DNA of 64,000 bases. It comes from Hydrangea macrophylla (taxonomy: Eukaryota > Streptophyta > Magnoliopsida > Cornales > Hydrangeaceae). The translations under genes were made by a program, and so were the position numbers. Numbering within the stretch: position 1 is the first letter of the stretch; every line of letters begins with the position of its first letter. The notes below the pieces were generated by a model. The model was given only the letters and a program-made list of their open reading frames with translations. It had not been told where the DNA came from and made no database searches. The DNA lies in contig CM066984.1 in NCBI GenBank assembly GCA_033977485.1, positions 42,849,100 through 42,913,099 of the forward strand. The letters run 5' to 3'. Shown here piece by piece: positions 44,022 through 53,398 of this stretch.

Positions 44022-45504
44022 GATAATGTTATCCTTTCTATCTTATTCATTTTTGGACTGTCTTCATTTTTTTTGGATGATGGAAATATATATCTTGGAT
44101 AGTTTGGTGGTGATGGACTGATTTCTGGACATGTTGTAATTATGATGTATTTATATTTTAATTTATCTGTTTGCTTATTTTGTTTAGTTAATTTATATAA
44201 TTGATGATGGCTTGTTACTGGAAGATTTCTTTCTTATATGTAATCGATCTAATGTTTTCAAATGTCTAGAAATTTTTTGTTTTGATCTTATATGAAATTG
44301 AATAAGCACATGCTATCGACCCTGATTTCACATGCAGTCCAGGTGACATCTCTCCTTTCTTTTAATTGTCGATTTGTTACATTGAGGACAATGCAAGATT
44401 AAGTTGGGGGGAGGATTTTAGTTATTTAAAACTAATAAAACTTATTTAGAGTGTAAAAAAAATTATATAATAACATGACATGATCTTGTATGTGCTCAGA
44501 CAAGCTCCATAGCTGAAACATGCGTGCGTTATACTCATAATATTTATAGTTTTTTTAGTGCACATGGTATGTTATTTCAGCTTGTTTATCATCTAATTAT
44601 GGAATATGTCGTGTTTGTTAGATTTCACAAAATATAAAGCACGATGGACAACTTTATGTTAAGTAGAAACTTCTTGTTATAAATAACCTAGAGTAATTTA
44701 GAGACATGCGATCGAGGCTAATAACCCGTTGGGAGATTTTTACGCTATTCGTTTCTTTCGAGAGGGATATGTTTATATTTAATCAATCTATTCTTGAACT
44801 ATGTCTCGTTGATAAGCCTCATTATTTCTTCATATTGATGGATCACTAGAGGAGAATGTTCAGGACCTATCAAAATTAAAATTCTTGAACCACTTAAATG
44901 GATAAACTGGGTTACTCAGGATATGAATTAGGCTATAATTTTTGGGTTCTATTTGTGTTACTTGTCTCTTATAAATAATTCAGTCACTAGTGATCATCTT
45001 TACATAGAATATATATATATATATGATGATGACAAGTGACATCCTCTTCTTTGTATCATTGAACTATAGGTTGTTTTTGGTTCTTTGTTGCAATGTAAGC
45101 ATAATTTACATTGCTTAATACATCAAGCATGTGATGGGAGTTTGAAAGCAACAATGATGATATTGAAAAAAAAAAGAGAAGAAGGAGCTACGAGTCACAT
45201 GTTGGTATACTATTCTAGAACCTCTTTTGTCTTCACTCTCGGTTTCTATCCTTTAATAAAGACCAATAGATTCCGAGTGACTAATTTTTGAAATGAAGGT
45301 AAGAAAAGAATTTTTTGCGATGGGTCGCTCTTCTAGTGTGAAGTGTTCCAGTCATGAAGTCATTACACTTATAGATATCCCCTTTTTCATTATAGATATG
45401 CGAGGCATTTGTGTTTCTTTACATTTACTCTTTAAGAGCCTCTATATCATAAGAGAAAGTATATAATCCACCTGAGTATGAGTGAATTCATTTTTAGAGT
45501 GTAT
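44022..45504 (+). other. A2 3' untranslated region, cut by copia F
   Basis: Non-coding and collinear with the A1 UTR (3540-5060), including CTAGAGGAGAATGTTCAGGA near 44847. It ends at 45504 where copia F inserted; the rest and the 3' LTR of A2 are outside the window. Confidence 0.65.
44401..44415 (+). other. Upstream polypurine-like tract of A2
   Basis: AAGTTGGGGGGAGGA, preceded by ACATTGAGGACAATG, a block typical of Athila 3' regions. It is equivalent to 3797-3811 in A1. Confidence 0.6.
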
Positions 45505-46045
45505 TGTTGGAAAAAATCGGTTCCAGTGCGCAGCGGAAGGGAAGATACAGTTCAAAAATTTAGATCTACTTCTCGTTTATATTACACGCAATATATATAC
45601 ATACATACATATATATATTCGCTTATATATATATATGAACGGTTAGATATACCTTTGCGATTTATTGAATCGTTTCGAGAACTCTTCTACGATTCCTGCA
45701 ATTATTCAATCCCGATTTCTTGATCCGACAAAGATGTGTCCGTCAGGAGGACTAAATGATCTCCAATTGACTTGAATTTTTGACAATAGCTTCGTCTCGA
45801 CGTCAGCTTCATTGTGTCCAAAATTTAGCAACTTTCAATCAGTATTGAGTAGTCCGAAGATCTTTTAGTGAGCGTTGTCCGCGGCTAGCGATCTTCACTC
45901 CTATGTCTCTTGAATGATCATGGAGGCTAGGGTTTGGTGGAAACCCTTCTAGGAGAAAACTAGGAGGTCTAGGGAAACTTAGAAATAGATCTAGGGCATT
46001 TAGAATGTGAAAATACGTAGCTTTTTAATTCTGCCCGTAGCCCCT

Positions 46046-46056
46046 CTATTTATAAG
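46046..46056 (-). promoter_or_regulatory. TATA box of the F LTR
   Basis: Minus-strand CTTATAAATAG, 22 bp downstream of the AACCGGTT cassette. Confidence 0.65.
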
Positions 46057-46077
46057 ATTTTAGAACCGACTTACCAG

Positions 46078-46192
46078 AAACCAGTTTCTCCCACAAATCG
46101 GTTCCTGGAACCTATCCCCAGTAACTGGTTTGTAGGATAAACTACTTTCTGGAACCTTTACCCAGTAACCGGTTTGTCCCACAAACAGGTTT
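46078..46192 (-). promoter_or_regulatory. AACCGGTT cassette of the F LTR (six sites, three pairs)
   Basis: AAACCAGTTT, AAATCGGTTC, TAACTGGTTT, AAACTACTTT, TAACCGGTTT and AAACAGGTTT start at 46078, 46095, 46122, 46139, 46166 and 46183. Spacing is exactly 17, 27, 17, 27, 17. It occupies the position of the TTCGATCGATCGAA cassette in the homologous E LTR. Confidence 0.87.
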
Positions 46193-47853
46193 CTGGTACC
46201 TTTTTTTTTTCTTTCTCCTTTGTATCCAAACATTCCTTCGAGCTATGAGTGGGACCCCTAGGTTCTAATTTACTAGCTCCGACTAACTATTATTTCCATC
46301 TAGTTAAACTCTTAACTAAGGAATAATATTTAATCAATTGTCATTAACTCCACTATATAATGATAATTGCACTCCAGTGCATAAGAATAAAACCACACTT
46401 ATATTAGCAATTCCTAGCCTTGTGTAATATGACACTAATGTCCCTCTACCTTTCCAGTATTCATATTTATCATTGGGATGCATGAATAACAGTACTGTCT
46501 ACCCAATAGATAAATACATCTCATATTCCTCGAGTATCAGTCACCACTCATAAATTACCAAACATGTCTACAACAACTTGTTGACATGGCTGCGCAGCTC
46601 TTAGTAATCAACCAGTGACATTCTCAAGGGAATACTTACTCTGTTGTAAAGAACTATTCTTCACAAGAGGGTAGATTCCATCTTGATAATATATGTTCCC
46701 AATACCATAAACTTGATCACCTAAGATACCCAGGTGTTGAAATGAAGACCTCACTGATTGGTAACTCAAGCAACCAAGCATACAGCTTGTGTCCATTACT
46801 ATCTTAGGATTAAGGACATGTATCATATACAAGTTTGAATTCCTATTAACTATGACAGATTTTCTTGTCAATAGGTTTAACTCACAGTCCTTCAATGCAA
46901 CTCATGCACTAGCATATTAACTTAGAGTCAACTACTCTTGTGAATGAGATTCATCACTCTGTCATATTGTAACAACCTGCATTTTTATTTCATTTTAATT
47001 GCATTTTCACTTTTAATCCGTATTTCTAGTGTTAATTTAAATTACAATTCTCATGTTTTGAATCTTATTACTTGTTTAATTCATATTAAAATTCTTGTTG
47101 GGGAAAACTATAATTTTTATAAATTCAAGAATACATGTGTTGGTATTGGAAAACTATATTTTCAAACGGTGAAAATGTTTACTTTTAATTCAAACTGTAA
47201 TTTTATATAACTAGAAAATTATTTCTTACATTAATATAATTTTTCTGTATTTTTTTGTTGATCACCGCACTGCGAAAATACTAGTTTATATTCGAAAAAC
47301 TGTCCGCGCTACGTTGCACTCCTACAAATTTGGATTCCCCGTCAATCAGGAGGTGAGATATGCTTTATGTACATTTATAGCAACTAATCATTGGGTTAGG
47401 CTTGTTTGGGAATGCTATATGTGTGTGTGCTAGATTAGTGCCATAAGTTGTTTTCCCAAACACTTAAAGAGATTACTAGCCAACTTGGTTATGCCTTGTT
47501 TGGGAGTGTCATTGTTGTGTGTGTTAACTAGTGCCTAAAGCTATTTTTCCCAAACAACCTAAATTGTCCCCTATCTTAGACTAACAACTCCTACAAAATC
47601 CAATGGAGTGTATATGTGATATATGATATGTATATATGTAAATTATATACGTATGTGAGTTGTGTATAATATGTATATATGTAATTAGTAAATTAAATTG
47701 TTTTGTTGAGTGAAGTTGAGAGGACTTGGCCTCCAAGTTCAAGAAAATCTATTTTCTATATATACACACACTTAGCCTCATTCTCTGGGGATTTTAACAG
47801 TTAAAATACAAAGAGAAAAGAGAGAGTTTAGAGTGATACAAATTTACAAAAAT

Positions 47854-47856
<3 letters not shown>

Positions 47857-47926
<70 letters not shown>
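47857..47926. repeat. (AG)35 microsatellite in the G LTR leader
   Basis: Uninterrupted AG dinucleotide run about 100 bp downstream of the LTR TATA box. It is in the predicted transcribed leader, an expanded form of the GAGAG tracts at this position in the other LTRs. Confidence 0.97.
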
Positions 47927-47927
<1 letters not shown>

Positions 47928-48436
47928 ATAACTGCATAGCCACAAGCTTACAAGTGGGTTTGGTTATTTTGATTTTCTTTCTCAACAAACACCACCTTCA
48001 ATCACAGTGAGTATTACAAACTCACTTGAAATATAATTTCATGCTTAATTACAGTTTATATTGCTTGAATTAGTATTTGTTTATATGAAATTCGTTTAAG
48101 CTTATTCATGGTGTAAAAATAGTGATTTTGTGAAACTTAACAAAAATTTGTTTTGATAGATAAAAATGAAAGATTACAGTCCATAGATGTTATGTTTAAA
48201 GTTGTAGAGCTTAATTCATTCATATAAGAAAGTATATTAGAATTGAAGTTTTGTCACCTCTCGATTTTTTGTAAAATCTGAGAGTTATGATTGAAATTGA
48301 TTAAATCCTATCACATATTCATAATCCTTGCGAAAAAAACGGAGAAACCCATATATTACAAGTCATGCTTACATTCGGATTTCAAAATGGGTCAAAAATA
48401 GGCTTTAAATTCATAACAGGGGAGAAACTGCTGATA

Positions 48437-48508
48437 CCAATTGATTGGAATGTTTACCAATCGATTGGCATGTATACCAATCAATTGGAACTTTGCCCAA
48501 TCGATTGG
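48437..48508 (+). promoter_or_regulatory. CCAATCGATTGG cassette of the G LTR (four sites)
   Basis: CCAATTGATTGG, CCAATCGATTGG, CCAATCAATTGG and CCAATCGATTGG start at 48437, 48457, 48477 and 48497, exactly 20 bp apart. The cassette is about 680 bp downstream of the TATA box, unlike in copia and Athila. Confidence 0.82.
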
Positions 48509-48901
48509 CATGTTTCAGCACTGACGACTTTTATTAAAACTGTCATAACTTCCTCTAGAAAACTTGAAAATGTGCACCATTTTAAGCATTGGAAACTAGA
48601 CTCAAAGACCTTTCTTTTGATGTGTAATTCATCCACAAAAAGTATAACTCATTTTTGAGGACATTGTTTCAAAGTAGACCCACTTGTGTTCTAGTAAGCG
48701 ATAAAAGCATATTAAAGTATTCTTTGATGAATTCACTGGTTGTTTTATATATGATTTGATTTCTTCTCATATATCCATGGTTATCGTTCCCAATACTTTA
48801 TATTTTTGTACTAAGTCACATGTCATTCATGTGGAGTCAGTTGTACATGCATGGTGAGTGGTGGTCAGTGTGGAAAAGAGTATGTGGTTGAAATTGTGTA
48901 T

Positions 48902-49200
48902 GGACACTCCCTGGTATTGGTGTACCAAAGTGTGAAGTTACAATATTGCTGCTAGAGTGTCTTTGAAATGCAATGGTGACAAAACTGGACACTCCATGGC
49001 ACCTATGGTAGCGCTAAAGTGTGTGACGCCGACTTGGACATTCCCTAGTACCCATGGTAGTGCTAAAGTATGACCTACTGAACACTCCCTGACATGCGTG
49101 GTATGGTTAAAGTGTGAGGTATTGGACACTCCCTGGTACCCCATACTAAAGTGAGGCAAACTGGATACTCCCTGGTACCCCTGTACTAAAGTGTGATCAT
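48902..49200. repeat. Tandem repeats of 38-50 bp in the G LTR
   Basis: About six copies of GGACACTCCCTGGTACC...CTAAAGTGTG, near 48904, 48988, 49036, 49081, 49124 and 49162. CACTCC and the AGTGTG arm give each unit weak dyad symmetry. Confidence 0.75.
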
Positions 49201-49860
49201 CTTAGTGTTTCAAAGATACTAGAGTGAGAGAGTTGGGTGATGTGTTGTCAAGAGAAAAGAGTTGGTAAGATGAGAATGGTTGTATTGGTCTCATTCACGG
49301 TCACATGTTTCATGAATTATAGTATCACCCTTCCTATTTCATAAGTGAATTCATTTCCATGTTAACCTGTTGAATAATGGAACCATGAAATGGAAAATGG
49401 TAATTGAGTATGTTTTACATTCAAACATATGTTTTTAATACTCACCAACTTCTTAAAGCTGACGACGTTGATGCACCCTGGACATTCGTATCTAGGTTTT
49501 TCAGGTTATAACCAGTCAGAGCAGTATGACTACGCGAATTGATTATGACTATCGGAGAAGAAGAAACTGTTTGTTACTATCTTATGCTTTTAAAATAAAT
49601 TTGAAATAAGGATGACTGTAATAGATATTAGATATTATTTTATTTGCAAGGCGGGTTGTGCCTTTTGTAGATCACGTGCTGTAATAATTATTAATTTGGA
49701 AATTTTTTTTAAGCCTTGATTACTTTTACTCTGATTTAATTATTGTGCTATTTGACGTTTGGGACGGAATCGATACTTCAAACTGCCGCGACCTACGGGT
49801 CCATAAAGGAAATTAAATGCTTTCCATATTTATACTACGTCAAGACGTGACAGGATTTAG

Positions 49861-49873
49861 TGGTATCAGCGCC
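49861..49873 (+). other. Primer-binding site of chromovirus G
   Basis: TGGTATCAGCGCC, an initiator tRNA-Met type site with A-to-C at position 10, 8 bp after the LTR. Confidence 0.72.
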
Positions 49874-50170
49874 AGGTTATCCAGTTTAACCAGGCTCGGT
49901 TATTCACGCTACGAATTCGCAACACAGGTTAACTATAGGTTTTACTAAGCTACACAACCAAGTTTCTCTAAGCCTAGCCTATTTTTCCAAGTTCAGGTTT
50001 ACCACACAACAAGGTTCTAGTTTTTAGTTGGTTAGTACCATTTATCCTTAGTTCAGAACTCGAATGCTAAGTTAGTTTCATCATAAAGCGATTGTACGAA
50101 TGTTTTGCCACGTTGGAAAGAACTTTAGCAGTCACCAAATATTCTCAGACATATCCATTTAGAAATTAGC
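49874..50170 (+). other. Leader of G and uncertain junction with H
   Basis: No gene. G's leader runs into a purine-rich stretch (GAGGAGGAGGAGAAG near 50180) that belongs to the R/U5 part of another LTR. The exact breakpoint cannot be placed by eye. Confidence 0.4.
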
Positions 50171-50247
50171 CAAACCAGAGGAGGAGGAGAAGAACAGAAG
50201 AAATAGAAGAAGAAAAGAGAAGAAAAGAGACAGAAAGAGAAGAGGCA

Positions 50248-50251
<4 letters not shown>

Positions 50252-50309
<58 letters not shown>
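50252..50309. repeat. (AG)n microsatellite in the H LTR
   Basis: About 29 AG units after a longer purine-only run; same position class as 47857-47926. Confidence 0.95.
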
Positions 50310-50314
<5 letters not shown>

Positions 50315-50506
50315 GTCACTATTAAAGCTTCAAGTTCAAGCTTCTCAAGCACACCACCACACTTTTGCACAGTTCTGAGTTCTCAAACTCACTTAGTAGC
50401 TCTATTAGATGTTTTTAATGAGTTTTTGTATGAAGAAATGGGACTCCTAACGTGTAATTTCAGTTCTGGACATTTCTAGCACATTCTTGTGAACAAGATG
50501 AAGTAC

Positions 50507-50712
50507 CAATCGATTGACTCTTTATCTAATTGATTGAACTTAGTCCCAATTGATTGGTGATTTTCCCAATTGATTGCCTAACTTTGGATGCTAATAGATT
50601 TTCTTTTTGCCTTATCAATTGCCATATTTTGGACACTAATTGATTGCCAATTTTGCCGAATTGAATGCCACTTTTTTTTGCCAATTAATTGTTGATGTAT
50701 TCCAATCAATTG
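50507..50712 (+). promoter_or_regulatory. CAATCGATTG cassette of the H LTR (about ten sites)
   Basis: Cores at 50507, 50527, 50547 and 50567 are 20 bp apart. More decayed cores follow at about 50591, 50616, 50637, 50658, 50682 and 50703 (21-25 bp apart). Same word and same 20-bp step as G. Confidence 0.72.
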
Positions 50713-51956
50713 TACTTTGCCAGAAAATGATAATCCACATTGAGTTGTATTATGTGACCACATATCTATCAGAGCTTTTTATTATTGTTCTATTATGCTA
50801 GAACAAAACTTCAGTATGTTAAAAAGATAAAAGTTGGAATAATGAACCTAATGTTGTCTAATAAGTAAGTCTTTATTATTAGGACATGCGTATTAAGAAT
50901 CTGACATGCATAGCATAGTATGTTATGGGTTTAAGCGATCATGGAGATTGTGAGTTATGTTGGGTTAAGTCTTCTTGTGTGGATCTTGAATTGTTATGGC
51001 AAGTGATAGCCATGATTTTGGAAAGAGAAATGATGATTGAGATGTGTAATGGTCGATATGATGATACTAAGGCACGTTGTGATTATGTAATGGCTGGTAC
51101 TCTGTACCAGTATTCATCATAGAGAATGGGATAGCTGGGGTTTTATACCAGGCTGACCATTATTTCATGAGAATTGGATAGCAGGGGGTTTGTACTAGGC
51201 TTACCATTACTATGATATATGAAAGTGAATCAAAATCATTGGGAGGGAAGTTTCCGTCCAAGCAATGTATGGTTGGACATGCATGGGAGAATGAGTCGAT
51301 AACATGGACACATAGTCCATAAAATTGTAATTCAGGTTGATGAGTCGTATGTAGTGAATTAGAATGCATAAGAACGAGAACCTCTAGATAACTAACTCTA
51401 AATGAAAATTCTGTTAACGACTTCTTATTATGATACTCTGTTAGTTTATTATTCACTTAGCTTACACAAGCTGGCGGCATTTATGCCACTGGATATACCC
51501 ATGTCCTTTTTCCAGACATACGGCTACGTAGACCTGTGGATGAGAACTAATATCAAGACTACCCAGAGGAAGGCTATACCTGGGATGGTCAAATTGGGGA
51601 TGGGACTAGAGGATTGCATCCTCAAGATGATGACGACAATGTCTATGCCACTTGAAGTCTTGAAATAGATCGTAGTTATCTTTCTATTTGCTTTATTACT
51701 TATTTAATTTATAGTTTGCAAGTGTGCCTTAAGACCTAGATTTTTGTTTATTACTAAATTTGGTTCTACAATAAGATCTTGTTAAGTTAAGTTTATTCAG
51801 TTCAATATTAGTATTCCAGTTTTAGTGTTTATATCTTTGATTTTTTTAGAACTGTGTGCTGTGGACAATCGAGTGATATTCACCAATCACGGCCTACGAG
51901 TCCAAAAATGGAATTTTTTCCCCTATTTTTACTACATCAAGGTGTGACAAGATTTT

Positions 51957-51969
51957 TGGTATCAGAGCC
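51957..51969 (+). other. Primer-binding site of chromovirus H
   Basis: TGGTATCAGAGCC, the canonical initiator tRNA-Met type site, 7 bp after the LTR. Confidence 0.85.
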
Positions 51970-52078
51970 TAGGTTTTGGTTGTGCTCACTAATTATCCAA
52001 CATGTGTATTTTTAAGATTTTAAGATATGAGTATCAGAGTTTAGTTATGATATTAGATAGTTTCTTTTTCAGATAGCA

Positions 52079-52834
52079 TGCCACCTACATTTATCTCAAG
52101 ATGTATATGGAGGGCATTGTGTATATGAGAGTCATCTAGAGCCAGCAGACCCATCATACTATGCTAGGATGATTCATCATAGAGCCATGACCACTCTAGA
52201 GATGGGCCTATGGTACAATTTGCATATCCTGAGGGTTGAGCATCCAGAGGAGCTCCGGGTAGAGGCGATATATTATAAGGACACACTGAATCATGTTGAG
52301 GAGGAGTCTCTAGAGATGTTATGTGACCTAGGATTTGTCAGTATATGATAAGGAATGTTAGTCGTATGCCACCACCATTCCTAGAGGAGCCACCCCTACC
52401 CCTAGAGGAATGATGAGCCGATAGCAACGATGCCTCTGAGGTAGATGACGAGGATTTGGAAGGTGATGATGAGGCTGAGATATAGTCATAGGAGCCAACA
52501 CCTTAGCAAATTATTGTAGTTTTAGACGATGAGGAGGAGAAGGAGGATCCTGAGTGGGATGAGTATATCATACCTGATGAGGATCTACTAGCTGATGAGG
52601 AGCAGGACTCCATGGAGATATATGTACCAGTAAGGGAGGGCATTTTATTGGCTAAGGACTTTGCAGCTCATGTTGTTGTCCCTCAAATAGCTCCAACAGG
52701 TGCAGCTAGATCGCAGCACAGTGGGCAGCAGCGATGGAAGCGCAGCCTGATGGGTTTGTGATTGGAGAGGCAGAATTGTCAGAGGCCATCGCACAGGCAT
52801 CAGAGTTGGTCACCGCAGCACAGGTCATAGAGGG
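52079..52834 (+). pseudogene. First ORF of chromovirus H (acidic leader protein), cut by element I
   Basis: In the best frame it reads DVYGGHCVYESHLEPADPSY, YARMIHHRAMTTLEMGLWYN and VEHPEELRVEAIYYKDTLNH, then a frame-broken Glu/Asp-rich part (DEEEKEDPEWDEYIIPDEDL, 52527-52600). The same protein starts element J at 60493: GGHYILDDRIQPTDLVLYR, then RAEHILEEDMW. The shared skeleton is GGH, ten or so residues, P-x-D, Y, RA, LE, W. It lies where gag should begin, but I do not recognise a capsid domain in it. It ends at 52834 where the TAT/Ogre LTR starts. Confidence 0.55.
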
Positions 52835-53226
52835 TGTTGACACCCCAATTTTGACCAATAGTAGAATTCAAGGGATTATTACCTCTAAAATCGACGACGA
52901 CAATGTCTGATGGAATTTGAAGATCTTTAAAGTGATTCAAACTCTTCAGAAGGTTCTTCAGTCTTGATAAAATATTCAGAGAAAGAGAGAAAGAGAGAGA
53001 GAAACAGGGGAATTTTGGGGTGTAGAATACATATGAGAAAAGTATAAAAATCAGTCTGAAAATATAATAAAAATGGATTTTGTTTTGTTTTTTATCAAAG
53101 AAAATGAAAAAAAGAAAAAAGAATTTCAAAAGGAAAGAAAATGAAAAGAAAGCAAAAAAAAAAAAAGAAATAAAAGAAAAGAAAAAAAAATATATTTATG
53201 TATAAAGATGGGACGGCACGCGGCAA

Positions 53227-53300
53227 AGTCGGTGGCACTCACTAAGTGCTGCGCTGACACTCACTGAGTGTCGCAGACAACTTAGTGAGTGCCGCCCACT
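53227..53300 (+). promoter_or_regulatory. AGTGCNGCG...CACT palindrome cassette of the I LTR
   Basis: Units at 53227-53239, 53245-53261, 53267-53282 and 53288-53300 are separated by exactly 5 nt each time (CACTA, CACTG, TAGTG). Unit length varies from 13 to 17. It ends about 90 bp before the TATA box. Confidence 0.78.
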
Positions 53301-53388
53301 GTAACAGACTATTTTTTTAAAATACATATTGAACAAACAAAGATGCCATGGCACATGCATAATTACCTTGAAAAAAAAGGGCTGGATC

Positions 53389-53398
53389 ATATATACAA
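53389..53398 (+). promoter_or_regulatory. TATA box of the I LTR
   Basis: CATATATACA followed by ATTGAGAGAGAATTT. Confidence 0.6.

Larger units (their letters stand above)
45505..46967 (-). mobile_element. LTR of copia element F, truncated on the right
   Basis: It starts TGTTGGAAAAAATCGG and is alignable along its length with the copia E LTR: a CGCAGCGGAAGGGAAG block, the CTATTTATA TATA box, AGTGGGACCCCTAGG, and CTAGCATATTAACTTAGAG. It lacks roughly the last 240 bp because element G begins at 46968. No primer-binding site lies to its left, so it is a 3' LTR or a solo LTR on the minus strand. A presumed TSD copy, TGTAT, is at 45500-45504; the partner is past the window. Confidence 0.78.
46968..49852 (+). 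mobile_element. 5' LTR of chromovirus G
   Basis: TGTAACAACC to ACGTGACA, followed by a primer-binding site. A TATA box (CTATATATAC) is near 47756, an (AG)n leader at 47857, a CCAATCGATTGG cassette at 48437, and 38-50 bp tandem repeats at 48902-49200. The end (TTTGGGACGG, GACCTACGGGTCC) resembles the H and J LTR ends, which suggests a shared Tekay-like lineage. It inserted in copia F; the presumed TSD copy CATAT is at 46963-46967. Confidence 0.75.
50171..51949 (+). mobile_element. 5'-truncated LTR of chromovirus H
   Basis: It ends ATCAAGGTGTGACA followed by a primer-binding site. The U3/TATA part is missing. An (AG)n leader is at 50252-50309, a CAATTGATTG cassette at 50507-50712, and GGTACTCTGTACCAG-type repeats near 51100-51200. 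The LTR end aligns with that of J (TGACATTCA, CCATAAAGG). Confidence 0.65.

Noticed and set aside
47794..50370. Open frames with long SLSLSL or similar runs
   Set aside because: They are translations of (AG)n microsatellites.
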